From: Phycomyces nitens
Lineage: Eukaryota; Mucoromycota; Mucoromycetes; Mucorales; Phycomycetaceae
NCBI GenBank assembly: GCA_022702545.1
Contig: JAHRBC010000002.1
Coordinates: 3,968,001 to 4,032,000, forward strand
Length of the DNA stretch: 64,000 nt
Direction of reading: 5' to 3'
Part shown: positions 36,590-48,344 of the stretch, one piece after another
Numbering within the stretch: position 1 is the stretch's first letter
Layout: every line of letters begins with the position of its first letter
Program-made: the position numbers and the translations under genes
The notes under the pieces: model-generated
What the model saw: the letters and a program-made list of their open reading frames with translations, nothing else
What the model was told of the DNA's origin: nothing
Database searches by the model: none

Positions 36590-37132
36590 ATGTCAAGCAG
36601 AAATTCGGATACTGTGCACGAAGCCAATACTTACGCGTGTTTCTGTGGAGACACGTTCAAAACAACTTCCTCGTATCGATCGCACAATTGGCGAAAACAT
36701 ACAGTTGAAGCCAATATTACTTTGAAAGAAGGCGGTAAGGAAAATCATTTGAATATTGGCAAGTAATAAAAACACCAACACACATTTTAACAGTTACGAT
36801 CACAGTGCCTAAGAAGAACGACCTGTTTTATTGCCCGTTCACTGACTGTCTGAAGCAGTTTGGAAGTTTCGAGAGATTGAGGTTCCATATGACGAAGGAA
36901 CATCAAAGCAGAGTGGTTCCAGTGCTTCAGGACGACAACGAAATTAATGCCGAATCTTCAAAAAGTCGAAAACGCGATTTATTTACAATGGAACAAGGTA
37001 GCCTGCACGCGTTGAAAACCACAGCAAAAAAAAGCTTATCATACGGCTGTATCCTTAGACTGTGAACCAGCAGCACTTTATCTCTCAGCAAAGAACAAGA
37101 AGTGTAATGAGGGCGTCGTTCCAATCATGTGA
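36590..37132 (+). CDS. Small C2H2 zinc-finger protein (possible 5' part of a larger decayed gene)
   Basis: Three exons, 36590-36734, 36794-36997 and 37059-37132, give 140 aa. All introns are GT-AG and the junction codons keep frame. There are two finger-like motifs: an atypical one, CFCGDTFKTTSSYRSHNWRKH (Cys-X-Cys; here listed by its first Cys near residue 16), and a classical one beginning CPFTDC, with a 12-residue spacer and H-X4-H (about residues 59-79). The C-terminus is short after the basic patch SKSRKRDLF. Protein-like sequence in other frames continues downstream to about 38510, so the true gene may have been longer and this model only its surviving front. Function unknown. Confidence 0.55.
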
Positions 37133-37138
37133 TTAGGA

Positions 37139-38510
37139 GGGGACGATTTGACTCATTGATATTAGTTCTTGAAATACCACCCCAAATTCATGCAATAAAC
37201 AATAGTCTTCTTTCCACTTAAATATTGCGCATCAATTATACAGTGCCTACACAAGAATTCTCAGCTTATTTCATCTATCAGAAACTACCTGTTAACGGCG
37301 GTTTATAAGCTTATCCAGAGCATAATCGATACAGAAGCATGAAATGCAGGTTCATGGGGTTTTTTCACGAAAGCGACATTATTCAAATGTGCTATAAACT
37401 ACCTATTATATCATATGCTATGATACGACATCTGGATTGCACCATCCAGTTTCATGAAGGAGATATCCCCCATTCAGCCAACAGACACAGCCGTTCCAGG
37501 AAAACAAGTCAATATAGTGTCAATAGTCAACCAGATTGTGCGCTCATCATTCATTCCTAATTTTCTAACAAAAAAAATGGGCCATATACTGAACCGAACA
37601 CATAATTACTGGCACACCTCAATTACGATTTTCGTATTTCACCGTCGCTCTTACATGCTGTTGCGAAGTTGCATACAGGTGCTATCATCATAGACAAAGA
37701 AATGGTATTTGCAATTACGGCAGAAGTATATTGTCGAGGCAAGGCCACTGATATTCACGGGGGAACAAACTTCAAGACACTGGCATCACCATCAACCCGT
37801 GTTTATGGATCCTTATCGATTGATATTTTTGAAGAACCTGACGACAAAGCAACGAAAAAGAAACTCAAGATTGGCAGCAAGTACATGAATGCTTTGATAA
37901 CTCTGTCTTGTCGGTTGCAAAGTGACTCATCCACGGCTGTTAACATTGGTCCCACATCGTCATGCTCTGTTCACAGCATTCACCCCAATTCTGCTCGCAT
38001 CCTGTTCCGTCAAAACCAAATGGAGGAGTTTATTGCAATAATGAAACACGAGACAATGACTTATTCGCCAGCCCAATCAGTCTAATCAATGTGTCAACTG
38101 ATTTCAGGATTCAATCATCCATCGACTTTAGCCATGACAAGAGCCTCCCATGCAGAATTTGATTCTGATCTCTTGATGCCATGTTCTGCTTTCCCTGTTT
38201 GTGAATTGCCTCACAATCAAGGATACGGGGCACTGTGGCCAATTCAGTTGGTAAATTATCATCTCAATTTTTACAAGTCTTGGGGCTCTTATTCCTCAAA
38301 GGAACTCCTGCCAGTTTTGAATCTGCCATTGAATCATTTAACGCGTATAGCAATAAAAAGGGATCTGACATTACAACATCACAATCATGGTCTAGTTTGA
38401 AAAAAAGTTTGTTGACGAGTTGCAGTTATACCTTGAAAGAAAATCAAGCTTTGTCCCCCAGCAACTGTTGCAACCAAAGTCAATTTTTTCGATAATTGCA
38501 GTCAAAGCCA
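37139..38510 (+). pseudogene. Decayed coding region of unknown family
   Basis: Several long protein-like segments follow one another on the plus strand in shifting frames: SYAMIRHLDCTIQFHEGDIP, then DTAVPGKQVNIVSIVNQIVR, then IIIDKEMVFAITAEVYCRGK through KKLKIGSKYMNALITLS (a 138-codon frame ending at 38085), then HNQGYGALWPIQLVNYHLNF, and after a one-base shift near 38290 FESAIESFNAYSNKKGSD and TSCSYTLKEN. The segments join naturally if a few frameshifts and stops are ignored. This is what a dead gene looks like, although unrecognised introns could explain some breaks. I cannot name the family. It may be the 3' portion of the preceding C2H2 gene. Confidence 0.5.
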
Positions 38511-38961
38511 GCACAGCAGTTTCATTATCCAATCAAAGGATTAATAAAGAGATGTATTTCATCATTTACAAATATTGTATAACATATATATACATATATA
38601 TATTATAGGTATATATTATTTTTTAATTTTCTTGTGCTATTTTGATTGGCTCTAATTCATTAGAATTGTCTGTGAAATAACGCTTGGAGCAGAGAATAGA
38701 TCTTTGTACTGAGCTGAGAACGGAACATTAGGGAGAAAATTGAGTCAGATTTACATGCTAATTTCCTATTTCTATCCATGGACTGCGTAAGCCAAAGCTC
38801 TAAAATCTGGAATTACGCATACGTGTCTAGATTTCCATTTTAGGGCAAAATTCTGGAAATAATAGCCAATCATTAATATATATATATTTAGTACCCAGAT
38901 ATAGAAAATGAGCCAGAATTATTGTGTCTTTTTAAATACTATCTTTTCTTTTCTGCTTATC
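38511..38961. other. Intergenic, promoter of the alpha/beta-hydrolase gene
   Basis: AT-rich. A pyrimidine-rich leader (ATCTTTTCTTTTCTGCTTATC) directly precedes the ATG at 38962, typical of a fungal 5' UTR. Confidence 0.5.
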
Positions 38962-40831
38962 ATGGAATCCAAAAACACCCAAGGAAGCCTGCCAGTCTCT
39001 CCACTGTCCCTCTTGCCACACATGCCACCCGTCATACCACCAACCTCTTATATGAACTTTCTAAAGAACTGGTGGAAGAGAACAGACGCTACCTCTGCAA
39101 TTGCCGAGAGACGTGTACTTCATTATCTTTACACCGGTCCAGAATCATACAGCTCTTTCCCAAAGCCTACACCACTTGTTGGCCGGATACTCAGGGTCAA
39201 TCTGGATTCAGCCGATAGCACTACCGATAAGCGCAAGGAGAGAATCATCAACACTTTTCACCTCTTTCCAGCTTCCAACCCACTTCCGGACCAGCCCTTG
39301 TTTAAGCACGAACAAGAGTCCCAGGATATACAGGCTTCATTAGCAGAGGCCCCCAAGACAATCGAGCATAATCTGGTGGTGTGCCATGGATACGGTGCTG
39401 GTAAGTGTCTATCTACCGAACAACAAATGCTTAGTAACCTCTTTCTGTCTGAATAGGCCTGGGCTTTTTTTACAAGTAAGTTTAAAAAGGGTCCAATATA
39501 CAAAAAGAAAAAGATACTTATTCATGTTATTAGAAACCTCTTTTCGTTTGGCCAGGCTCCCGGTTGGCAGGTGTTTGCGATTGGTAAGCAGGATGCTTTG
39601 TTTATCAGCAAATACTCACAAGTCCTATAGATTGGTTAGGGATGGGAAGAAGTTCTCGGCCAAAATGGGGCTTTTCACGGAAATCCAATGAGACTTGGGA
39701 TGATATTGTTGAAAGGGTAAGTTGAATGCAATCAAAGGCCCTAGTTAATAGTTATTTTCTTAGGTCGAGGATCACTTTGTAGAGACCCTAGAAGAATGGC
39801 GTGAAAAGGTTGGTCTGGAAAAGATGACTCTGATGGGCCATTCGCTTGGTGGATACCTTTCTACCTGTTATGCCTTGAAATATCCGCAACGAGTAGAGAA
39901 GCTGATACTTGTATCACCAGGTATATTGCATATCAAGAGCATTATGTAAACATGTATTAATAATTAGGATAATAGTTGGTATACCCGATACAATTATAGA
40001 CAACGAAAACCCCAAAAAGACTCCAAATGAACAACTAGAGGATGAAGCCAACCAGCTTAATTCCTCTTTACAAGCACAGGCAGTCGATGTCAATATCAAT
40101 CCAGACGACTCCAATACAGACCCACAATCCAACAAAACACCAGCCAGGAAGGTGCCAGGATGGATTACTTATATCTGGAATAGAAACATAACACCCATGA
40201 GCATAGTACGCTTTGGTGGACCATTTGGACCAACGTAAGGGGTTTGATTTGATTAAGAGACCTCTAATGACAAATTGGTATATTATTATCTAGACTTGTG
40301 AATAGCTATACATCCCGAAGATTTGCTCATCTAGAAACAGAAGAAAAGCACAATTTGTATGATTATCTGTAAGTCATGGCTATACTTTAGAACAATGTAA
40401 TCGTGCAATATGCTCATATTCTCCCCCCAAAAAAATATAGTTATCACATCACATCTTCTACAGGATCAGGAGAATATGCATTAGCAGCCATTTTGTCCCC
40501 TGGTGCATATGCTCGCAGACCTTTGTTCCATAGACTCTCAAATCTCCAAATGCCAGTTGTTTTCATATACGGTGAACAGGGTATTTATTAATGATCATTA
40601 TATAAACGCCATTTGTACTCATGGTGCGTATTACTTAGACTGGATGGACTATAAAGCAGCCGCCAGTGCAATAAAGTATATGAAGGTTCCGGCTAAAGTG
40701 ATCAGGATACCATATGGAGGTAAGGAACCAAAGTAAAAGAGAATATGAATATTGATTTTGTTATAGGTCATCATATGTACATTGATAACCCAGAGGCATT
40801 TAATGAAGAGGTTGCAAAAGAGATGCGATAG
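38962..40831 (+). CDS. Alpha/beta hydrolase of the ABHD4/ABHD5 (CGI-58, Cld1/Ict1) family
   Basis: Lipid acyl-hydrolase or lysophospholipid acyltransferase family; fungal relatives act on cardiolipin or lysophosphatidic acid. Ten exons: 38962-39400, 39457-39475, 39534-39583, 39631-39716, 39764-39920, 39976-40234, 40294-40368, 40441-40580, 40639-40719 and 40767-40831, giving 456 aa. An in-frame ATG at 38908 would add 18 residues, but the pyrimidine-rich leader favours 38962. Motifs: CHGYGAGLGFF (oxyanion region), [11 protein letters not shown], nucleophile Ser in [12 protein letters not shown], a catalytic Asp candidate in FIYGEQDWMD, and His in [10 protein letters not shown], which also forms the H-X4-D acyltransferase motif. 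A polar insertion in the middle (about residues 255-310) is probably disordered. No transmembrane segment is seen. Substrate is not certain. Confidence 0.92.
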
Positions 40832-41355
40832 AATACACTTTTTTTAAAAAAAAATTGTCACTTTATGTGGCCTATATACATACCTCTTTAACAAATATCA
40901 TGAAAATAAAAAAAAGAGGATTTAGTAATGATTCTAAAAGGTGGTTAATAAATACACAATGTCATACATGTGTATAGACTGATAGACATTAGCCAAGGGT
41001 TTCTTGTGGATCCCCAGATGAACTATACATTGGTCACTGTTTGGATAAAGAGACCAATGGCATAAAAAGAGCTTAAGACATTGTTTTGGTTGAATAATCC
41101 CAAAAGTGAATTACATCAATTCAATACTTGTATGATTTTGAAACAAACATGGGAAAAATGGCATTTTAAACCTGTATTTGAACCATTTTATCAACAACAA
41201 CAAAAACTACCCTTTTACCACCCATCACCAAAAGGTCTGCAAAGGATACTGGTACACCACTCGGTATGTAGAATCTTGGCGGCATTCTTACTGGCCACCG
41301 TTTGTGTCTCCATGGTCTAAAGGTCGATATATATATATATATAAAGGAGTGTCAG
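40832..41355. other. Intergenic between two convergent genes
   Basis: Holds 3' UTRs of the hydrolase and the prenylcysteine oxidase genes. Two overlapping 65-79-codon plus-strand frames here have no motif, and I do not support them. Confidence 0.5.
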
Positions 41356-43011
41356 TCAAACAATGTATGACTTGAAAGACCAAAAAGCACTTGCCGAGAT
41401 CGCACTCTCAAAGGCATTGAGATAAATCATACCGCCCTGTCCAGGACTCTCAAAACCATCTACAATCATTGATGGCCAAGACGACTCAGAGTCTTTGCTT
41501 GGGTTCAAGACAGGAAACGCATTCCATGCTTGATGGTATGTCCAGGTTCGATTATAGAACAATTGATCGAGCAAATTTTCGGTAAGTTTAGCTGGGGAGA
41601 ACATCTTGATGACACTTTCGCCATTTTCAAGGATTCTGTGGACGGCAAAGGTCGTGAATGGGGCCGTAGAGTTACTAAAGCTATTTGCTAAACAAGACGT
41701 ATTAGAATATGCCCTAGCCACAAATAAACACAAAATTGCTATCGTACGCAAACCGTTTCCGGTAGTGATGATCAGGTTGGGAACATCCTTTTCAGTCGAG
41801 CTAAAGTATGATGGGTCTGGGTACCCAGCCAAAAGAGTAACATGGACAACCTTGTAGTCGCGAACATATGTATCTGCTGATACAGGCAGTTCAAGCAAGT
41901 CATTGGGGTTAAAGGGAGCTGCCAGTATAACAGCATCGTATATCTGAGCGTCTCCGCTTTCAGTTGTTACAATGTAGCCTTGATTGTCCTGTATCTTTTC
42001 GACTCTTTTAACCCTAGTTTCCATTCTAATGTCTGCACCCGAGCGCTCAGCAAACTCTTCAAAGATCCTAAAGTTTCCTCCTTGAATAGACCAAGAGTTT
42101 TTGGCTGCCAAAGAAACCTTTGAAGATTGTTAATATGTTGCCATGGTGATTTTAGGACGCGTGGTTACCATGGCGCCCAATGCGTGGAGCGTGTCGATAT
42201 CTTGGCCATAGTTGGCTCTTGTAGCACTCTGGACAATCTCCTGACTGAACACCGTGTTGACACTCATTTTGGTTTCGAGGTAATCTTGTGCCGAGATATT
42301 CAAGAGGTCATAAAGGCCTACTCCTTTAAATGCCTCTTCAATGGAATAGTATGCAAGTGTGTCATTTGAGTACAAGAGATCAAATCGCTCCAAAATTGTT
42401 TCAAGGTGCCGGTTTGCCTACAAGCCAAATTTTTGTTTTGGTCAACAACAATTGATATTTAAATAACATCAAGATATATATATATATGTATATACCTTTA
42501 GAGGAGACGATCCATAACGCCAAAGGAACTTTGCCCCATCCCAATAGGTGCTTCCAGTCTCTTGGAACAAAAAGCTCTGTCCATCCCAGACCCCCAGCTT
42601 CTGTTTATGCCCAGTCAAGGTCGTGCGATTCAAGCCAAAGTTCTTTGTCGCATTCATCAGGTTGTGATTGGCCTCCACAAAAATAGATGCTCCGACTTCT
42701 ATTGCGCCAAGTGCTGGGTCTCCTTTAACAGGCGTGGTCATTGTACGCCCACCCAGACGATGACTGCGCTCATAGATAGTCGAGTGAAGTTCAATGTCTG
42801 TGTCCTCAAACGCGTTCTTTAGCCAGAATGCAGCCGAAGTGCCTGCTGCACCACCACCTTGAGATAGTGTTAGAATATGATATAGGTGAATTTGTTATCT
42901 ACCAATGATGGCCACTCGCTTATTCTGAGGGGCCTGGAATATAAACTGGCTCTCATAGGCAGCCTGGCACAGAAATGGGCTGGACAAAAGCAAAACCAAA
43001 AGCGATTTCAT
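41356..43011 (-). CDS. Prenylcysteine oxidase (farnesylcysteine lyase)
   Basis: FAD-dependent enzyme that cleaves the thioether of free prenylcysteine during turnover of prenylated proteins; predicted secretory/vacuolar. Five exons in transcript order: 43011-42903, 42857-42496, 42417-42169, 42117-41754 and 41687-41356, giving 471 aa. A signal peptide lies at residues 1-17 (MKSLLVLLLSSPFLCQA). The Rossmann FAD motif VAIIGGGAAGTSAAFW spans exons 1/2, followed by ERSHRLGGR. The family's central ALGAMVSLAAK spans exons 3/4 and ESPGQGGMIYLNAFES is near the end. The last intron (41688-41753) is 66 bp and in frame without stops, so retention would add 22 residues. I treat it as an intron because splicing gives a smoother TTGNANSFSNSTAPFTTF. 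Confidence 0.92.
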
Positions 43012-43114
43012 AAGAGAGAGAGAGAAAGAGGTAGGTAAAATGTGATTTTTGGTTGTAAAGAGGGTTTTATTTTATTCATGTTCCGCAGGTTTAACTGGAT
43101 CCGTCAAAATCAAC

Positions 43115-44676
43115 TTAAGGATTTGTTAGCTCAAGAATTCGCTTGTGAATAACCATACCTTCAATTCCATTAATCGTGTGAAAGACAAAAAGCAGTGCAT
43201 TTGCAGCCAATTGCATGCCAAATCCTCTATAGAGACCACGAATACCCCAGGCACTGGTGGTCTTGACCTGTCGACCAGTCTCAAACTCATCATCCTCACT
43301 GTCAGAAGCCCTCCTCCGTACACGTGTATTATGCTTTTTCTTGGTGCCTTCTTCCTTCATGATCTTGTACAGGGCATCCAGAATGCCATTGTAAGGCACA
43401 GGCCGAAGTGCAACTGCAGTTTCAAATGGCCCCTCTTTTGGAGAGCATGGAACTTGGCACTGTAGTCGTTTACGAATGACCTCTAATGGCAAGGTTATCA
43501 AGAGTGCCATTGTGCTCATGGCCAATTGCGCCGCCCCATACAATATGGGTGAATCAGAGGCAGAGATATGCAAAACTCTGTCGATAATCAAGGGAGTGCT
43601 GCAGGTCAAGAGTGGGTGGATAGTGTGATAGAGAATGGTAGGCAAAAGGTTAATTGAGGCATAGACCTTGCGAATACCGCCTTCTTCTCGGCACATGGTA
43701 GCAAATGCATGTACAAGGTGCCTATACTTTGCGTTTACGGGCGAAGAGGACTGGACAATCAACCGAGTACGGATGATTTCCAAGGGACTTAGTAGGATGC
43801 CTACTGCCAAATGGCTTGCCACCATGGTTGTCATGTTTGGAGTAACATTATCAAGATGCATCAAAGGAATCGTATCATCGTATAATCCAAAAATATCATT
43901 AAGTGCACCTTCAAGAGTAGGCTGCAGACACGCCCTGGCCATTTCATACACCCATGTTACTCTTTGGCCTTTCAAGAAGAAGAAAAAAAGTATTATGAGT
44001 CTTGGATGTATCCAGATCCAGCTTACCTTTGAAGAGGGACATCCAGCCCTCGCCAGGTTGCTTTACAATCACACTCAAGATCTCAAGAACACCTCCTCCC
44101 ATCGGTGCCATTTGGTGGACAGGCCGACTATCATCATCATAAACACTTCTAGATGTAACCTGCTGTTGTTCTTGGCTATCTTTATTCCGTGCATAACTTG
44201 ACCAGGCCGGGTTAGGCTCCTTGTCTTGAGCGGCAGGTCCAGGACGCATACTGTAGAATGCATCGTCTTCGTCCTCGTCCGAGGATGATCCATTTTGATA
44301 GCCTGTGGTCTAAAGGCTCCATGATAAGCCGAGATTACTATTGTTTTAATAAACTTACTTCTATGAGAGGCGTTCTTTTAATGGTGTCACGAAAACCAAT
44401 GACTTCGACATCCTCATGGGGAGAGTACTGTACTTGTAAAAGAGTTGTTCCGACATCAAATGGACTTGTCAGCATGGTCAGCATATACTTTGCAGCAGCG
44501 AATGTAGTGATGCGAGTAGTTATTCCCTTAAGAGGCTTGTCTTCATTGTCGAGATATATGTTGGGGGTCAATCCTGGAGCAGCATCGTTGGAAGGTAATG
44601 AAGTGTAGTTGTGTTGGTGATGGAGACCAGGAGTATAGTATGGGCGATGGGGATTCACACCCTTTTGAATATTCAT
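43115..44676 (-). CDS. UGO1: Ugo1/SLC25A46-like outer-membrane mitochondrial carrier family protein
   Basis: In yeast Ugo1 links the fusion GTPases Fzo1 and Mgm1 at the mitochondrial outer membrane. Three exons in transcript order, 44676-44359, 44309-44027 and 43968-43115, give 484 aa. The N-terminus is polar (HRPYYTPGLHH) with no presequence. Degenerate carrier repeats follow: SPFDVGTTLLQVQY in exon 1, LSPLEIIRTRLIVQSS and LPLEVIRKRLQCQV in exon 3. The end reads GIRGLYRGFGMQLAANALLF. Irregular repeats with an acidic disordered insertion (SSSDEDEDDAFYS) and a large first loop fit Ugo1-like rather than a metabolite carrier. The charged KKKHNTRVRRRASDSEDDE loop would face the cytosol or matrix. 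Confidence 0.88.
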
Positions 44677-46133
44677 TGTTCCCTTTTTTGTTTTGTTTAG
44701 TAGATATAAAGACAACCAGTCTTGAGTATGACGGAACTCTAAAAAAAACCAGATGTTAATATTGCATTTTCTCTCTCACTTGTGATTGTTTGATGATGAT
44801 GGAAAAGAAAGCTATGGATGTTTGTTAGAGCGAGCAAGTATCAAGAGACTATATTTATACCTTTGGGGCCATGTTTAAAGTCTTTCTATAGAGTAAAAAG
44901 GCTTTGATCTAATCTAATCCTTGGTTTTGGTTTCATGGGCATGAAATTTGTAAAAAAAAATGATATATTATATTTGTGTGGTCCATTTAGAGTTGAATCT
45001 CAACTCTTGCAAAAAACAAAGCCATTGAGAATCTTGAACATTGGCTTGGTAGTTATAGTATTGATAAAAAGGTTATACATGATTTGTTATGTAATAAAAA
45101 TGGTTTGGATAAAGAAGTGTAGTTCTTAATGATATCCAGAGAGATGCATAGGAATCCTAATTTCCGAGAAATTGAAACAGGCTGAATGGCCATAATCGGC
45201 AAAAGACATGTCTTACAAACTAGTCACACTTTGTGACTTCTTTTTGTATTTTGTGCCTGATTGCCGATACGAAGAACATTTGGGGATTTCTTTCAGATAC
45301 CATAAAAGTAAGTTCTCATTAATATGTTACACAAACATAGAGCAAGGTTTTTCACTATTCTGAATTTGAAATAAGCCAATAGACTGTACTTTATCTGAAA
45401 GTTTATAAAACCGCATATAAAATGTATTTAGCGATTGTGTCTAATTGGCTATAAAGTATAGCTAAAAAGACAGATTAAAGCTCATTATTTTGGAAAATGT
45501 TTGTATTTCTAAAATAAAACTTGCGAAAATCCTGAATCCCCAAATTTCTCAAATGTCTCAAAGTCTTACAATTGCTAAAGGCATGATTTTGAGACTCACT
45601 TCCCGCTGTGTCGATTTAACCGATACCGAGAACCGGTATGTCGGACATTACATGTTTGTCGGTGTTTTATTGACCAAAATTGAAACAAACTCAAAAAAAA
45701 TTAATGTTTTAATCTAAATGGACCGTATAGATGAATTAGGCCCTGATTTATGGTAGCCAAAATATAAAGGCAAATATCCCAATGAGCTGTCAAATACTGT
45801 GCTAGAATGTGATAAATAAAGTGTTTTTTTATCAAGCTTCGTTACCATGTCTGCACTCATGGATATTTAGAGGATAATGGTCTTTCTATTTTGCCACATC
45901 ATGTCATTCTTGTTGATGTGGAGTTGGGTTAAGGTAGAGCTTTATATTGCATATAAATGAGCATCATGATATGAGTATGGCACATAATCAAAAGAGGGCA
46001 ACAAACCATCATATCCATCATGGAAAACTCAAGGTTGAAAATGATTGCAAATTTGAAGTCACGTCTTTTGAAAACCAAAGAAAAAAAAAGTGCATAATGA
46101 AGATCAAGTTTACGCATTCAACATTCAGCCGTC
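44677..46133. other. Intergenic, divergent promoters of the Ugo1-like gene and PUS10
   Basis: About 1.45 kb. A TATTTATA box lies near 44850 on the Ugo1-like side. A 75-codon frame at 45490-45717 has no motif. Nothing else is recognisable. Confidence 0.5.
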
Positions 46134-48224
46134 ATGACCCTCGTTGAAGAGATCCAACAGTATCTCAGTAAATCAGAATTGCATCCTGATCCAGAGCAGT
46201 CAATCGCAGTTGGATTACACATTGTACGATTATTGAGAGACGTCCAGTGTTGTTACAGATGCTGCTTGCGATTCACAAAATGTCATTACATGAAAACCTA
46301 CAAAGCCTCTGAAAAGGTACATTCTTAGATTTGCACTTTCAAGGCTAATAACGTCTTGTACTCCAAAAGGATCTTGGCGAGGCATTCAATTCTCTAGCCG
46401 AATTAAAGGGCAAACCTGCCAACAATACCGAGACTGTGTCCGTATGTCCTGCTTGTTTGGGTGCTCTTGGCTGGATGGATCAACCCGAGAACATTCAGGC
46501 CGTGTTTGACAAAATTGATACCGAAGATTATGATTGCAAGCATGTCAACCTCAACTGCACTATGCCTATCAGCAACTTGCACAGAAGCCATTTGCTGGGC
46601 ATCTATGTTGCTGAACATCTTTCAGAGTTCCCTACTTCTGTTCTCAAGATGTGGAACAGTGAGCCTGTACATGATCCCAAGGATGCTTTCAAGGCTTTGA
46701 TATCCGATAAATTGGTAGAAAGATATGGCTGGACCATGGACCCTGTAACGGCACCCTTGCGGATTACTATTGTTTTGGATCACACTGAAACAGCCCTTGA
46801 GCATCGCTTCTTGACTCAAGTCAAGGACCCTGTGATGAAACTTCGTAAAGTGCGCCAGAACGTAAGTACTGTCCAAAATCCGACTATTCAAATATATAAC
46901 ACTAGATGATGATTATATTTTTCTAGCGTAAAAGTATCATGGCAGGTGAATCACGAACCACGATTGTCGAAGCATTGGCTGCTTTGGATAAAGAAGAGGC
47001 TCGCAAGTTAGTCATATATATTTGTAGCTATACAGAATCATTAGGTTTCTAAACTCTCTATTTGTGGTTTTTTTTTTTACAGATTGACGCCAATTCCTCC
47101 TCTTCCTCCTACGACTCAAATTACACTGGGAGATGTAGCCATGGTTCACGAACCAACTTTTGTCGGTGGTAAGGCTTCTTTTGAATATGCTACAAAAGGT
47201 CTAGAATATTCATATGTATAAAACAGGCCGATACTTGAAAATGTCTCGAGAATATAGCCAAACACCTTGGGAAATCAAGGGAAAGCGACTTACCGAGTTC
47301 TCTGTATCTGAAGCAATTGAGGAAATCATTAAAAGACACCATCGCTGTGATGGTAAGTAACCAATTAGCAGATCAAGAAACTTGAATGTCTTGACGTAGC
47401 TCACAAATACCCGTCTAGTAAGCAAATTTAGCACTGCTGGCCGTGAGGATGCAAACGTACGCATGCTGGGAACCGGACGTCCCTTTTACTGCGAGTTGAA
47501 CAACCCAAGAAAGCCAGTTCTTGCCGATGAAGAGTATAAGCGTATGGAAGATGAGATAAACAATCAGCCTTCAAAGGACGCTGTCCAGGTACGACATTTG
47601 TGCAGATTGTCACCGTAAGTCATCAATTTTAAAAAGCAGTATTGGTTCAATAACACAATCAATTAACCCTGCCATTCATTTTCGCCAGGTCTGATACAAG
47701 AATTATCAAAGAAGGCGAGGAATCCAAACGCAAATCTTATAGGTAATTTTTTACCCACAGTGATTCCATAATCTCAACTAACCCTTTATATAGAGCACTT
47801 GTCTGGCTCTCTCAGCCGATAACCGATGAGATTATCGAAAAGGTCAACAAGGCAGGCTTAACGCCTTTTATGATTAAGCAGACCACACCCCTTCGTGTGT
47901 TCCAAAGGTATATACCACAACCATTACAAAGGACGTCTTTTTTTTTGATTGCTTGTTATTATTAGACGTTCGGCTGCTGTCAGAGAAAGGGAAATACACA
48001 GCTGTCATATGGAGAGAGTAGAAGGAGCTGCCTTGAGTGGTATCGAGAGCCACTTTGGCGTCTTGACCTTGAACACACAGGCAGGAACCTACATTAAAGA
48101 GTTTGTCCATGGTGACCTTGGACGTACTCTTCCTAACCTGGCAACAATAACAGGCGCTGTTGGTGCAGATCTCATAGAATTAGACGTACTGAATGTTGAT
48201 TTGGAATGGCCACCCAAGAAATAA
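46134..48224 (+). CDS. PUS10: tRNA pseudouridine synthase Pus10
   Basis: Converts uridine 54 (and 55 in some lineages) of the tRNA T-loop to pseudouridine. Nine exons: 46134-46316, 46370-46861, 46927-47006, 47083-47168, 47227-47352, 47419-47614, 47689-47742, 47794-47907 and 47966-48224, giving 529 aa. The N-terminal domain has the zinc-binding CxxC pairs CYRCC (residue about 39) and CPACLGALGW (about 103). The catalytic domain has GGRYLKMSREYSQTPW, the GRED motif (AGREDANVRMLGTGRPFYCE) with the presumed catalytic Asp, and the C-terminal GTYIKEFVHGDLGRTLPNL. The exon 5/6 acceptor was chosen at 47419 because it alone restores the frame into FSTAGRED. A 14-nt alternative gap there is too short to be an intron. 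It is convergent with the VMA12-like gene, with a 120-bp gap. Confidence 0.95.
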
Positions 48225-48344
48225 AGGCCATTTCCTAGGCTGCTTTTACTAATAAAGCTACCAATCATACAGTCTACCCATCTACTAGATTTAAATTACG
48301 AGATAAATTCATGAGTATTGGTCTCCAAACACAGATACACAGGC

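Noticed and set aside
45170..45290. ATCGGCAA/TTGCCGAT inverted repeat
   Set aside because: Only 8 bp, about 70 bp apart, with no element-like content between.
47405..47432. 14-nt gap that could join exon 5 and exon 6 of PUS10
   Set aside because: Too short for a spliceosomal intron. Using the acceptor at 47418 gives a normal intron and restores the conserved FSTAGRED motif.
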